Assembly (NCBI RefSeq): GCF_000223905.1
Contig: NC_015948.1
Span: 2,046,001-2,110,000 of the forward strand
Source: Haloarcula hispanica ATCC 33960
GTDB taxonomy: Archaea; Halobacteriota; Halobacteria; Halobacteriales; Haloarculaceae
Length of the DNA stretch: 64,000 nt
Reading direction: 5' to 3'
Shown here: positions 46,001 through 53,971 of the stretch, in pieces
How positions within the stretch are numbered: position 1 is the first letter of the stretch
Layout of the letters: each line of letters opens with the position of its first letter
Position numbers and translations under genes: made by a program
The notes under the pieces: model-generated
The model's input: only the letters and a program-made list of their open reading frames with translations
Told to the model about the DNA's origin: nothing
The model's database searches: none

Positions 46001-46146
46001 CCGCCGCCGCATCTGACGCAGGTGGCGACCAGCAGGACATCATCGACGCCGGCGAGAGCCCGGAGTGTCCTGACTGTGGCTCGCTGTCGCTGTACTACTC
46101 GGAAGGCTGCAAGACCTGCGAGTCCTGTGGCTGGTCCGAGTGCTGA
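43045..46146 (+). CDS. nrdJ: Adenosylcobalamin-dependent (class II) ribonucleoside-diphosphate reductase
   Basis: 1033 residues. It reduces ribonucleotides to deoxyribonucleotides using a B12-derived radical. Seen here: the ATP-cone-free N-terminus, SFMPNSPTLMNAGDELQQLS with the catalytic ACFV cysteine, RRGAQMGVMRVSHPDVIQFI, ATNPCGEQPLEEYEACNLGH (radical-site Cys and Glu) and APTGTTSMIGNTTGGCEPIY. A DUF-type middle (residues about 790-900) precedes the second barrel half. The C-terminus is a zinc ribbon, CPDCGSLSLYYSEGCKTC and CESCGWSEC, typical of archaeal class II enzymes. The SD sequence at 43028-43036 fixes the start; the frame open upstream is non-coding. Confidence 0.96.
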   Translation: MSNSDLSADEITLPIKRTDGDTIEERLTGNAYHNILPARYLRKDANGDLIEEPEDLFDRVAKNIALAEAVFEANKQDVDVHVSPDQLKPDHPRRDELADEVFGKGTSVDDDVETELSVYNVNKFAYETVVPELPEGVRDHVESTADAFQEQMEQLSFMPNSPTLMNAGDELQQLSACFVDSPADDIDDIHQTAKEAAQVFQSGGGMGYAFWKLRPYGDPVGSTGGIASGPITFMRTYDQMCETIAQGGARRGAQMGVMRVSHPDVIQFIHAKNKDVSLAETLRLNDPDDFTHNSFAEALEEARELIDDDGKVPKHLRNAVEGHLSNFNISVGVTDDFMEALKAGEEFTFTNPRTGEAHIATEETKELYDMFGLGEHVEVGEELSIPAEELWDDIVEGAHENGEPGVIYLERVNKQHSFDVEEHPDHEILATNPCGEQPLEEYEACNLGHINLSTLAATDAPDWRVWSEAHADEYDSTEAAIDAFLEDAIDWDEFDRRIELGTRFLENVVTMSDFPVEKIEQKVREMRKIGLGIMGLAQLYIQLGVAYGTEEANEIARQTMRHINHGSKAASHELATERGTFEEWDNSKYANPTDYPEWFEKQTGEDAEDWADGYPIRNHNTTTIAPTGTTSMIGNTTGGCEPIYNVAYYKNVSDDVQGDEMLVEFDDYFLRALEDNDIDVEAVKQEAQEQMANNEFDGVDGLTTVPDAIGELFVTTGDLSAKQHAGIQVACQEGVDSAISKTVNAPNDSTTEDAAEVFEYIYDHGGKGVTYYRDGTRSKQVLTTRAQNTEFSDMDADEIVAQIEEVFGGIEGFLEDEAVQAAIDDSIQQVLGVADGDAEYAEKQTRPDVLHGVTQRIDTGYGKLYVNINEDPETDRPFELFANIGNSGGFTASFTEALAKTISTALRSGVDPEEIADELQGIRSPKVAWDKGEQIQSIPDAIGTALRRYLDGDVDKAYPDQTTLEETAEKADGETATQTQTDGGAAAAASDAGGDQQDIIDAGESPECPDCGSLSLYYSEGCKTCESCGWSEC

Positions 46147-46407
46147 GTCGGTGACACACGGAATCGGCTTTCACCGCGATTGACGCCGTTTCTTTTCTAG
46201 TAACAGCGTGTCATAGAACTATTCGCAAACCCCGTGTCGGTTATTGATAAATTGTCAATACAGATGACATACTGATTAAATCATCAAAAACTATTGGTTA
46301 ATATTATCCGCTCTTTCTCAATGGTTCCGGCAAGAGTGTCCACCCGGTATGGGGCCTATATGAGTTGGATCACAAAGTATTCACTCGATAACACTAACCA
46401 AACTGTA
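46147..46407. other. Intergenic, AT-rich, no gene
   Basis: About 260 bp with markedly higher AT than the flanking reductase gene; it continues into the similarly AT-rich broken lipoprotein gene. It looks like foreign DNA. Only weak TATA-like stretches (gttaatatt at 46296-46304) are visible. Confidence 0.35.
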
Positions 46408-46838
46408 ATGGATTCCTCACGATCGGTCTTTCTGGCAGTACTTGTCCTATGTCTGGTTGGCGCGGGTTGTGTGTCTCCGAATAGTTCTGAGATCAGCACA
46501 TCAACCGAGTCTTTACGTGAGGATACAACAACCGATGAGCAAACTCCTCAACTAGTGGTAAATAACAGTGCAAAAAACGAGCACTATCCGCTGAGGAGGA
46601 TTATATTTTTAATCAGCTACAAAATGCTTCTTGTGCAAGTGGTGCACCTGGAGGGCAAACTGGAACGAAATATGCTGAAATAATAAATGAGACAAATCGT
46701 GGAAAGTATGTTGAGGTAAACGTCCCGTATCACTACTCAACGAAAGAATTAGAAGCGGATTACGAATCAAAGGCCCTCTATCTAATTGATGGTGCGAATA
46801 TAATGAGAGTTAATGGAGATGAGATTACCCCTTGCTGA
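46408..46838 (+). pseudogene. Lipoprotein gene interrupted by a frameshift
   Basis: The first frame begins MDSSRSVFLAVLVLCLVGAG followed by Cys, a typical lipobox, then an acidic Thr/Ser-rich linker of the haloarchaeal cell-surface type. About residue 60 the frame turns into non-sense, while another frame takes over as SAEEDYIFNQLQNASCASGA and continues to a stop at 46836-46838, ending RVNGDEITPC. The break lies between about 46569 and 46590, near a run of six A; seven would restore one continuous frame. The domain after the linker is not recognised. Low GC points to acquisition by transfer. Confidence 0.65.
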
Positions 46839-46899
46839 ATAAACATCAGTTATTCTTATCACTCTATGAAATATTTAGTGTCGGTATCCGGTGCGTCCG

Positions 46900-47190
46900 C
46901 TACCGGAATTCCGTGACGTCGTACACACCGGTAATCGTCGTTTCCTCGACAGCCGCCGTGATTTCCGCGCCCTCCTCGGCCGCCGAGTCCGCGACGAGCG
47001 TCACCGGCTCGATAGGCTGGCGGCGGAGAAAGGCCGCGATCCGTTCGAGCCACGATGGCTTCCCGCCCTTGCGACAGACGATGACGTAGCGTGAGTCCGC
47101 GAGCGACGCCATCTTGGGCTCGAAGTCGTAATCCTCGTGCTCGGCCGGCTCCACGACGTGAATGACCTCGCCCGCAATCGTCTCGTCCAT
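46900..47190 (-). CDS. Small haloarchaeal protein of unknown function
   Basis: 96 residues. It starts MDETIAGEVIHVVEPAEHED, has a basic middle (VIVCRKGGKPSWLERIAAFL) and an acidic end (VEETTITGVYDVTEFR). It is predicted alpha/beta with no signal or membrane segment. High GC and acidic codon use are those of core genes. It is not seen as part of an operon; the molybdoenzyme gene upstream on the same strand ends 44 bp away. Function unknown. Confidence 0.75.
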   Translation of the reverse strand: MDETIAGEVIHVVEPAEHEDYDFEPKMASLADSRYVIVCRKGGKPSWLERIAAFLRRQPIEPVTLVADSAAEEGAEITAAVEETTITGVYDVTEFR

Positions 47191-47233
47191 ACCTCAGGTA
47201 GCGACTACAGCGGTATGTGCCGCTCGCTTTGCA

Positions 47234-48754
47234 CTACGAATACTGCTTCGACACCCAGCCCGAGGGACCGCTGGGATAGGAGTCCGTTTCTTCTTCGGGC
47301 TGCACCTCGCCGCGCTGGTCGACCATTCGGACGACGACGGTGTGGCCGCCCGAGGGCAGGTCGTAGGTGTACTCCCACTGTCGCCACGCGTCCTCTGCGG
47401 GGCCGTTGCCGTCGGCCGCCGGCAGTTGGTCCGAGAGCGTCGCGTCAGCCCACGTCTCGCCGCCGTCGGTGGAGACTTCGACGCGCTGGACGCCGTGCAG
47501 GCCGGCGTAGGCGTGGCCACCGATGCGGCGGCGGCCGTCCGAAAGCGTCGACTCGTGGTGGAGTTTGGCAACCGGATTGACGGGGCCGGTCCCCTGCCAA
47601 CCGCGTTTCTCCCAGTAGCCGTCGGCCTCCTCGTCGAGAATTTCGATCTCTGAGAGCCACTTGACGTTGACCTCGCCCCAGTGGCCGGGGACCAGTGCTC
47701 GGACGGGGTAGCCGTGGCCCCGCGGGAGGACCTTTCCGTTCATGCCGTAGGCGAGCATCCCGCCCCGGAGCGCGTCGATGGGGAACTCCTCGTAGTAGTC
47801 GTCCTCAGCCCGGAGCATGACGCATTCACAGCCGCTCTGAACGCCGGCTTCTTTGAGGAGGCTGTCGACGGGAACGCCGGTCCACAGCGCGGTGTCTGTC
47901 TTGTAGCCGTTGAGACTTTCACCGACACAGCGGAGCGTAACGAACCGGTTTTCGGCATCCATCTCTATGATATCCTCATAGTCGAGCGTGACCTCCTCTT
48001 CGACAGCACCGGTGATAGAGAGCGACCAGTCCGCGGCCGAGAGCTCCGGGTCGATGGAGTTGATGTCGACCTCGTAGAAGTTTTCGCTGACCAGCGGGTC
48101 GATATCGCCGAGGCCAAGGGAATAGTCTGCCGCGACGGCGAGCTTTTCGTCGACATCGTCGAGGTCCGCTCCCGGCGCATTCAGCACGGGCGCATCGTCA
48201 CCCGTCGCGACGACCGACCGCTGGTTGCCAGTTGCGTAGCCGACCGTCGCCGCGCCGACGGCCGCGCCGACCGTCGAGAGCGCCCGCCGCCGTTTCGAGG
48301 AGATCGGTGACATCGGACCACCGAATCTGTCGAGTGTCTGTGCAAGTCCGACGACGGCGGCGGCGGGAACCGCCGGACCGGCCGCGAGGACGACCTCGCC
48401 GGTGAGAACGACACTCACGGCCCAAGTTACGACGGCCGTTCCGACGACCGGGAGGGCGCGATTGTTCGCCAACTGGCCGGTGAGGATGGCCGCTCTGGCC
48501 GCCAGCGCGATGAACAGCCCCGCGAGGCCAATCGCGAGCAGGAGATTGAGTTGCTGACCGAGGCTACCGAGCGTCGAGATGGCAGTCGAGACGACGACGC
48601 CGGGCATCGACCGCGCGAGCGTCCGTTCGATTGGCGAGGCGATGAATGTGGGTGCGTAGCCGGTCACAGCGTAGGAGCCCGCCAGGCCTGCGACGGCGGC
48701 GGCAACGCTAACCAGCAGCCGACCGCCGGGCGAGTCAAGGAGGTCGTCAGTCAC
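47234..48754 (-). CDS. Membrane-anchored sulfite-oxidase-family molybdopterin enzyme
   Basis: 506 residues. Four hydrophobic helices occupy residues about 10-140. A positively charged stretch (SSKRRRALSTVGAAVGAATV) then resembles a Tat-type h-region or a fifth anchor. The C-terminal 300 residues form the sulfite-oxidase fold: ENRFVTLRCVGESLNGYKTD holds the Moco-ligand Cys, GYPVRALVPGHWGEVNVKWL is the conserved core, and the end has the dimerisation beta-sandwich (RVEVSTDGGETWADATLSDQ). Substrate is unknown; sulfite or a sulfoxide-type compound are options. The gene faces the small ORF and the frameshifted lipoprotein. Confidence 0.88.
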   Translation of the reverse strand: MTDDLLDSPGGRLLVSVAAAVAGLAGSYAVTGYAPTFIASPIERTLARSMPGVVVSTAISTLGSLGQQLNLLLAIGLAGLFIALAARAAILTGQLANNRALPVVGTAVVTWAVSVVLTGEVVLAAGPAVPAAAVVGLAQTLDRFGGPMSPISSKRRRALSTVGAAVGAATVGYATGNQRSVVATGDDAPVLNAPGADLDDVDEKLAVAADYSLGLGDIDPLVSENFYEVDINSIDPELSAADWSLSITGAVEEEVTLDYEDIIEMDAENRFVTLRCVGESLNGYKTDTALWTGVPVDSLLKEAGVQSGCECVMLRAEDDYYEEFPIDALRGGMLAYGMNGKVLPRGHGYPVRALVPGHWGEVNVKWLSEIEILDEEADGYWEKRGWQGTGPVNPVAKLHHESTLSDGRRRIGGHAYAGLHGVQRVEVSTDGGETWADATLSDQLPAADGNGPAEDAWRQWEYTYDLPSGGHTVVVRMVDQRGEVQPEEETDSYPSGPSGWVSKQYS

Positions 48755-48859
48755 GACTCAATCGAGGGTCTACCTCGCAAAAGGGATTGTTCCAATTTCG
48801 TCCGGATTCCGTTCCGAAACTCCGGAAGACACAAGCGAGCGGAGCTGTTCTACGAAATC

Positions 48860-48982
48860 ATGGACGAGCAGCCCGGGGGTCGGCCCTGCCCACTCTGTGA
48901 ACGGGCAATGTACCACCGACACTGCAAGTACGTCTGTCCGGAGCACGGCGTCGTATATGACTGCGCTGACACGTTCTACTGA
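48860..48982 (+). CDS. Zinc-finger microprotein (HVO_2523-like)
   Basis: A 40-residue protein. CPLCERAMYHRHCKYVCPEH and the following GVVYDCADTFY contain a CxxC plus HC/CPxH arrangement able to bind one or two zinc ions. The pattern resembles the haloarchaeal zinc-finger microproteins such as HVO_2523. Start ATG and a short run to the TGA are in clear reading order. It ends 46 bp before the kinase start and lies inside a longer non-coding frame. Function unknown; similar small proteins are regulators of stress or biofilm traits in Haloferax. Confidence 0.65.
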   Translation: MDEQPGGRPCPLCERAMYHRHCKYVCPEHGVVYDCADTFY

Positions 48983-48997
48983 CGATACGCTCGCGGG

Positions 48998-49005
48998 TTT
49001 AATAT
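48998..49005 (+). promoter_or_regulatory. TATA box of the histidine-kinase gene
   Basis: tttaatat lies 24-31 bp before the kinase ATG, so the transcript should start at or near the initiation codon (leaderless). It also decides for this start over an upstream ATG in the same frame. Confidence 0.6.
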
Positions 49006-49028
49006 CTTGGAACAACGAAAGAAGTGAT

Positions 49029-51608
49029 ATGAGTGGCCACGGGGGAGAGATTTCAGTGCTGCACGTCGACGACGACCCCGACCTTGGCGATCTCGTTGCG
49101 GTCCATCTGGAGCAAACTCACAATGATATCTCCGTCTGTACCGTGCGAAGCGCGGCAGATGGGTTACAGCGGTTGTCCGAGCGTACGTTCGACTGTGTCG
49201 TCAGCGATCACGACATGCCGGGCATGGACGGACTCGAATTCCTGAAGGTCGTCCGCGAGGAGTACGAGGAGCTACCCTTTATTCTCTTTACTGGCAAAGG
49301 AAACGAGGAAATCGCGAGTGATGCCATCTCCGCTGGCGTCACCGAATACCTCCAGAAAGGAGTCGGGACGGACCAGTACACCGTCCTTGCCAACCGTATC
49401 GAGCGGGCTGTCGGGGAACGGCGGGCCAAGGTCGCGCTCGAAGAGTCCGAGCGGATGCTGTCGACGCTCATCTCGAACCTGCCGGGGATGGTGTATCGCG
49501 CACGGAACGTGCCCGATTGGCCGATGGAGTTCGTCAGCGACGGTGCGACGGAGTTAGTCGGCTACAGTTCGGAGGCGCTTGAGAGCGGCGACGTCTCCTG
49601 GGGGACGCTGATCAAAGAATCCGAGACGGAGCGTCTCTGGGAGACGGTCCAGACTTGTATCGCCGCCGACGAACCGTTCGAAGTCTCCTACCAGATCGAG
49701 ACGGCCGACGGTGAGACCCGCTGGATGTGGGAGCGCGGGCGCGTCGTCGGCACTGACGACGACGGGGTCGAAATCCTCGAAGGGTTCATCACTGACGTAA
49801 CCGCGCGCGAGGAGCGCGAGCGCGAACTCGCGAATCAGCGGGCATTTACCGAGAAGCTCATCGACTCCGTCGACGATATGTTCTACGTTGTCGGTCCCGA
49901 TGGCAGTCTGGTCCGATGGAACGACACCGTCTCGTCGGTGACCGGCTACACAAACGAGAAGCTAGCGTCGATGGGCATTGGGGAACTCATCGTGGATTCC
50001 GACCACGAGAAATTATGGCGAGTGTTCGAGGAGACGCTGGAGACCGGATACGGAACCGTTGAAGCAGGTGTCGAGACGGCTGACGGCAGGGCGCTCCAGT
50101 ACGAATTCAAGGGCTCGCTCATCGAAGACGAGCGCGGCGACCTGTTCGGGATTGCCGGTATCGGCCGGGATATTACCGAACGGAAACGCCGGGAACGGGA
50201 GCTCAGGGAGTACCGGACGCTGGTCGAAAACGTCGGGGACCCGATGTACGTCCTCGATACTGACGGGACAGTAGAGATGGTAAACGAGGCGATGGCCGCC
50301 CATCTGGGGTACGACCGCTCGGAAATCGTCGGCTCGGAACCAGTCCGTTTCATGCCCGAGACGGATGTCGAAAGAGCGACAGCACTCATCTGTAACCTGC
50401 TCGACGACGACGAGCGGACGTGGGGGGCCTACGAGATGCGGACGATATCCGCTGACGGGACAGTCCGGATCAACGAGGACAGGATCGCACCGCTGTTCGA
50501 CGAGGACGGGAACTTCGACGGCTCGGTCGGCGTGATGCGCGAGACGACGGAGCGCAAGCAACGCGAACGGGAACTCGAACGCTACGAGACGATCATCGAG
50601 GCCGTCGGCGACCCGGTGTACACCCTCGACGACGAGGGTGTGTTCACCTACGTGAACGAGGCGATAGAGCAACTGACGGGGTTCGAACCGGACGAGCTGA
50701 TCGGCGAGCACATCTCGACGATCATGACCGGCGAGGACATCAACCGCGGAAGCGAGCTCATCCGGACCATCCTGTCTGACCCGACCCGACAGAACGTGAC
50801 CTTCGAAACGGATATTGTCGACCAGACCGGGAATCACACGCCTATCGAGATCCATATCGCGTTGCTTCCAGCCGCGGACGGGGAGTTCAACGGCACAGCG
50901 GGCGTCATCCGCGATATCAGCGACCGGAAAGACAGGGAGCGACAGCTTGCGGAGTTCGCGTCTGTCGTCAGCCACGACCTGCGAAACCCGCTGAACGTGG
51001 TCAAAGGGCGAATATCGGTCGCTCGGACGTCGGGCGACGTCTCGCACCTCGAAGCGGCAGAGTCCGCGGCCGATCGGATGGACGAACTCATAAACGACCT
51101 GTTGACGCTCGCCAGACAGGGCGATACGGTCGGCGAGACGACGATGGTCGACCTCGCTGCCCTCGCGAGCCAGGCCTGGATCGATGTCGAAACCGGCGAA
51201 GCCACGCTCGAAAAACACGGGACAGCGGCGGTCGAAGCCGACGCGGCACGGCTTCGCACGGTGTTCGAGAACCTGTTCCGGAACAGCGTAGAACACGGCT
51301 CCACGAGCAGTCGGACGGAGTCCGACGACAGTGTGGAACACGGACGTTGTGCAGACGGCGCAGCCCCGGTCACTGTCTCCGTCGGAACAACGGACGACGG
51401 ATTTTACGTCGCCGACGACGGCGTGGGAATCCCACCGGAAGAGCGAGATGACGTGTTCGAGCGCGGCTACACCACGAGCGACACCGGGACCGGGTTCGGG
51501 CTGGCAATCGTCGTTGAGGTCGCACAGGCCCACGGCTGGTCTGTGTCGGTGACCGAAAGCGAGGACGGCGGCGCGCGGTTCGAGTTCACGACGAGTTCGG
51601 AGCGCTGA
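49029..51608 (+). CDS. Receiver/PAS histidine kinase
   Basis: 859 residues, soluble. A receiver domain (1-120) with phosphoacceptor in DCVVSDHDMPGMDG leads into four PAS/PAC domains (about 140-265, 275-395, 400-520, 525-635), each closed by a repeated charged linker (RERERELERY-like). The HisKA segment at about 640-700 carries the phosphorylated His in VSHDLRNPLN. The HATPase domain has N-box FENLFRNSVEHGS, VADDGVGIPPEER and GTGFGLAIVVEV. No membrane helices, so it senses a cytoplasmic signal (PAS ligand or redox). Its last 23 bp overlap the end of the opposite VTT gene. Confidence 0.93.
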   Translation: MSGHGGEISVLHVDDDPDLGDLVAVHLEQTHNDISVCTVRSAADGLQRLSERTFDCVVSDHDMPGMDGLEFLKVVREEYEELPFILFTGKGNEEIASDAISAGVTEYLQKGVGTDQYTVLANRIERAVGERRAKVALEESERMLSTLISNLPGMVYRARNVPDWPMEFVSDGATELVGYSSEALESGDVSWGTLIKESETERLWETVQTCIAADEPFEVSYQIETADGETRWMWERGRVVGTDDDGVEILEGFITDVTAREERERELANQRAFTEKLIDSVDDMFYVVGPDGSLVRWNDTVSSVTGYTNEKLASMGIGELIVDSDHEKLWRVFEETLETGYGTVEAGVETADGRALQYEFKGSLIEDERGDLFGIAGIGRDITERKRRERELREYRTLVENVGDPMYVLDTDGTVEMVNEAMAAHLGYDRSEIVGSEPVRFMPETDVERATALICNLLDDDERTWGAYEMRTISADGTVRINEDRIAPLFDEDGNFDGSVGVMRETTERKQRERELERYETIIEAVGDPVYTLDDEGVFTYVNEAIEQLTGFEPDELIGEHISTIMTGEDINRGSELIRTILSDPTRQNVTFETDIVDQTGNHTPIEIHIALLPAADGEFNGTAGVIRDISDRKDRERQLAEFASVVSHDLRNPLNVVKGRISVARTSGDVSHLEAAESAADRMDELINDLLTLARQGDTVGETTMVDLAALASQAWIDVETGEATLEKHGTAAVEADAARLRTVFENLFRNSVEHGSTSSRTESDDSVEHGRCADGAAPVTVSVGTTDDGFYVADDGVGIPPEERDDVFERGYTTSDTGTGFGLAIVVEVAQAHGWSVSVTESEDGGARFEFTTSSER

Positions 51609-52245
51609 CATGGCGGTAAGCCGGGCCGGCGAGTACCAGCACAGCCAGTGCCGCGGAGAACAACAGGACGTGCGGGAGCGCGTCGACACTGAGCCCCGTG
51701 AGCGTCAGCGACCGCAGCGACGCGCCCGCGGTGACCTCGACCGCGACCCACGGAATCTCGCCGAGGAACGTCCCGACCGCAAAGGAGCGCGGCGAGACGC
51801 GGGCGAACCCGGCTCCATAAGAGACGGGGTCCGCAGGCACCGGTGAGAGCCGTGCCGCGAGCACCCCCCGCGTCTCGCCGGTCACCTCGATAATCCGGCG
51901 GCCTGAGTCCCCCAGCCAGCCGAACATCCCGCCCTGTTCGCCGGCCCGGAGCGCGAACCGGTAGGGGATGAGGCAGGTGACGAGTGCGCCCATCAGTGCG
52001 ACCGGGAAGCCGTATTTGACGCCGAGGACGAACCCGACGAACGCGGACAGCGGCATCGTCGGCCACGCGAAGAACGGGCGAACTAGGTACAGCCCGACGA
52101 TGACGCCCGCGAGGTAGACAGGGTGGTCGGCGAGATGCGTCGTCTGGGCTACCACCCGCTCGGGGGTGAGCAGCGTTGTCGCGACGGCGACGACTACCAC
52201 CAGCCCGGCAGTCCCGACCAGTTGTCGCTTCGCGAGGCGGTCCAT
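51586..52245 (-). CDS. TVP38/TMEM64 (VTT/DedA superfamily) membrane protein
   Basis: 219 residues, about five to six hydrophobic segments. The VTT core is FFAWPTMPLSAFVGFVLGVK with the re-entrant Pro/Gly motif, then PYRFALRAGEQGG and RLSPVPADPVSYGAGFARVS. VTT proteins are implicated in lipid scrambling or transport. The 3' end overlaps the end of the convergent kinase gene by 23 bp. Transcription starts near the short DUF5830-type gene, which runs divergently. Confidence 0.85.
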   Translation of the reverse strand: MDRLAKRQLVGTAGLVVVVAVATTLLTPERVVAQTTHLADHPVYLAGVIVGLYLVRPFFAWPTMPLSAFVGFVLGVKYGFPVALMGALVTCLIPYRFALRAGEQGGMFGWLGDSGRRIIEVTGETRGVLAARLSPVPADPVSYGAGFARVSPRSFAVGTFLGEIPWVAVEVTAGASLRSLTLTGLSVDALPHVLLFSAALAVLVLAGPAYRHVSAPNSS

Positions 52246-52285
52246 CTACCCAATTGAGCGGTAGCAATCGACAAACGCTTTGTGG

Positions 52286-52294
52286 TATCTTTTA
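52286..52294 (+). promoter_or_regulatory. TATA box of the zinc-ribbon-like small protein gene
   Basis: tatctttta lies about 27 bp before the GTG start at 52321, indicating a leaderless transcript and choosing that GTG over a longer upstream frame. Confidence 0.5.
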
Positions 52295-52320
52295 GGTTGT
52301 TCGGGGTTGAATCGGCGATT

Positions 52321-52686
52321 GTGTCCGAGAGGCGTGATCCGGTCGAACTCGGCGTCGAACTGCTCGCCCATCTGGAACACGGGGAGCTGTCCGTCGCCGA
52401 CGCGCTCGACCGTATCGAGACAGTGACGACCAACCCACAGGTCCAGCGCGAGATACTCGATACTGCAGTGATGCGTGGCCTCATCGAGCGCGAGAACGGC
52501 GTCGTCCGCCCGCGGTCACAGGGGTCGTACGTGAACTTCGACAGCGACGTGGTCGTCCGCGAGGGGGAGTTCTCGTGTCAGCGCTGTGGCGCAGCTATCA
52601 GTACGGGCCACTTCGTCCAGTTCGACGGCGGCGAACTGGGACCGTTCGGGTCGACGTGTATTCGGAAAGTGTTAGGGCGGGAGTAG
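52321..52686 (+). CDS. Haloarchaeal protein with CxxC zinc site (DUF5830-like)
   Basis: 121 residues from a GTG. An N-terminal helical part (DPVELGVELLAHLEHGELSV, VQREILDTAVMRGLIERENG) resembles a winged-helix unit. A C-terminal FSCQRCGAAISTGHFVQFDG with GPFGSTCIRKVLG gives three cysteines plus a His able to bind zinc. It resembles a haloarchaea-restricted family of unknown function. It is divergent from the VTT gene. Confidence 0.7.
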   Translation: MSERRDPVELGVELLAHLEHGELSVADALDRIETVTTNPQVQREILDTAVMRGLIERENGVVRPRSQGSYVNFDSDVVVREGEFSCQRCGAAISTGHFVQFDGGELGPFGSTCIRKVLGRE

Positions 52687-52815
52687 CGGGGGGCGCGAGC
52701 GAAGCGAGCGGCCCTCGGAATTACGAACGGCGAACGAAATGAGCCGCGAGTAGCGAAGTCGTGGACGGAGTGAGCGCCCCTCGTTGTGAAGGACAGGCAG
52801 TCAAAAACAGACCGT

Positions 52816-53826
52816 TCAGCGGCCCTGGCGGAGTTCCTTGATGAGCTGTTTGATGGTGCGCTCCTGCTTCTGGAGCTGTTCGTTCTGGGCCTCGACAGCG
52901 GCGGTCAGTTCGGCGACCTGTGCTTCGAGTTCAGCGATATCGGGGTCTGCCGAGGTGTCCGGCTCGACCGAGTCGGTGTCTACGCTGGTTACGTCACTGG
53001 ATTGGGTATCCGTCGTGGCTTCGGCGGTGGTTCCCTGCTCGGTGGTCGCTGCAGTCGTGGCCTGTGTCCCGGCGCTCGCAGATTCAGCTTCGGAGCCGTC
53101 ACCGCCCTCCTCGTCGTTGCTCACGAGCGGGTCGATACCGGATTCGAGGCCGAGACCGTTGCCGGATTCGTCAGCATTCTTCTCGGGGTCGGCCCCGACC
53201 TTGGCGTTGAGGTCGGCAAGCGAATCAACTTCGTGGTACGCGAAGAGAGCCTCTTCGAGTGTTTTCCGGACCATCGGTGCCTGCTCGGACGGGGCCTTGA
53301 TGCGCTCTGGCCGCTCGTTGAACGAGAGCACGACAGCCGTGGCGACGCTGCCCTCCTCGAACTCCAGACCGGTCACGTCGTCGAAGGAGAACGCCTCGTA
53401 GTCGGCGTCCCAGGTGACGTTGCCGATGTGCTTGAGTAGCTGGCGGTCGGTGACGACCAGCGTCAGTTCGCTGAACCGGAACACGCCGGCGAGACTCTCG
53501 TCTGGGGCGATACCGCCCGAGACGGTGAGCTTCCCTTCGAGCAGCCGTTCGAGGACGGCATCGCCGCGGCTGCCGGGAACGGATAGTTCGAGCTTCTCAC
53601 TGGTGTAGATGAGCGAGAACTTGGTCTTGCGGCGGCCTTCCGAAACCGTGAGCCGTTCGAAGTCGTGCGGATAGCTGGCGACCTTCTCGTCGCTGAGAAG
53701 GCCCTCACCGCGGTAGACGAGCGTCCGGGTCGGTGTGAAACAGGCCGCGTCTTCGTCGCCGAGGTTGACACCGCCCCGGATCTCCTCGTCCCCGAGTTCC
53801 TGCTGGACGAGGTCTGGTATCTCCAT
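52816..53826 (-). CDS. Haloarchaeal protein with PH-like domains and C-terminal coiled coil
   Basis: 336 residues. Two repeated beta-rich units occupy residues about 1-110 and 110-200; TPTRTLVYRGEGLLSDEKVA and LTVVTDRQLLKHIGN-like strands fit a PH-like fold. A long low-complexity Asp/Glu/Thr linker (about 215-290) follows, then a coiled coil (IAELEAQVAELTAAVEAQNE) to the end. No membrane or signal segment. It is a haloarchaeal family (DUF7115-like); function unknown. A minus-strand TATA-like gatttaag at 53850-53857 makes a leaderless start at this ATG likely. Confidence 0.75.
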   Translation of the reverse strand: MEIPDLVQQELGDEEIRGGVNLGDEDAACFTPTRTLVYRGEGLLSDEKVASYPHDFERLTVSEGRRKTKFSLIYTSEKLELSVPGSRGDAVLERLLEGKLTVSGGIAPDESLAGVFRFSELTLVVTDRQLLKHIGNVTWDADYEAFSFDDVTGLEFEEGSVATAVVLSFNERPERIKAPSEQAPMVRKTLEEALFAYHEVDSLADLNAKVGADPEKNADESGNGLGLESGIDPLVSNDEEGGDGSEAESASAGTQATTAATTEQGTTAEATTDTQSSDVTSVDTDSVEPDTSADPDIAELEAQVAELTAAVEAQNEQLQKQERTIKQLIKELRQGR

Positions 53827-53971
53827 ACTGCCTGCATACCTGCGTGGTGGCTTAAATCCGCGGGTCGATTATCAGCGCCGATCAGGCGGACAAAGCGTGG
53901 GACTGTGCCACAGTCCCGGCAGAGATGAGAACCTTCAAGACGGCTAACGGCCAACGGCTGAATGCACCCGC

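Noticed and set aside
50013-51689. 558-residue minus-strand ORF opposite the histidine kinase
   Set aside because: It is antisense to PAS/HATPase domains that are clearly coding; no family motif.
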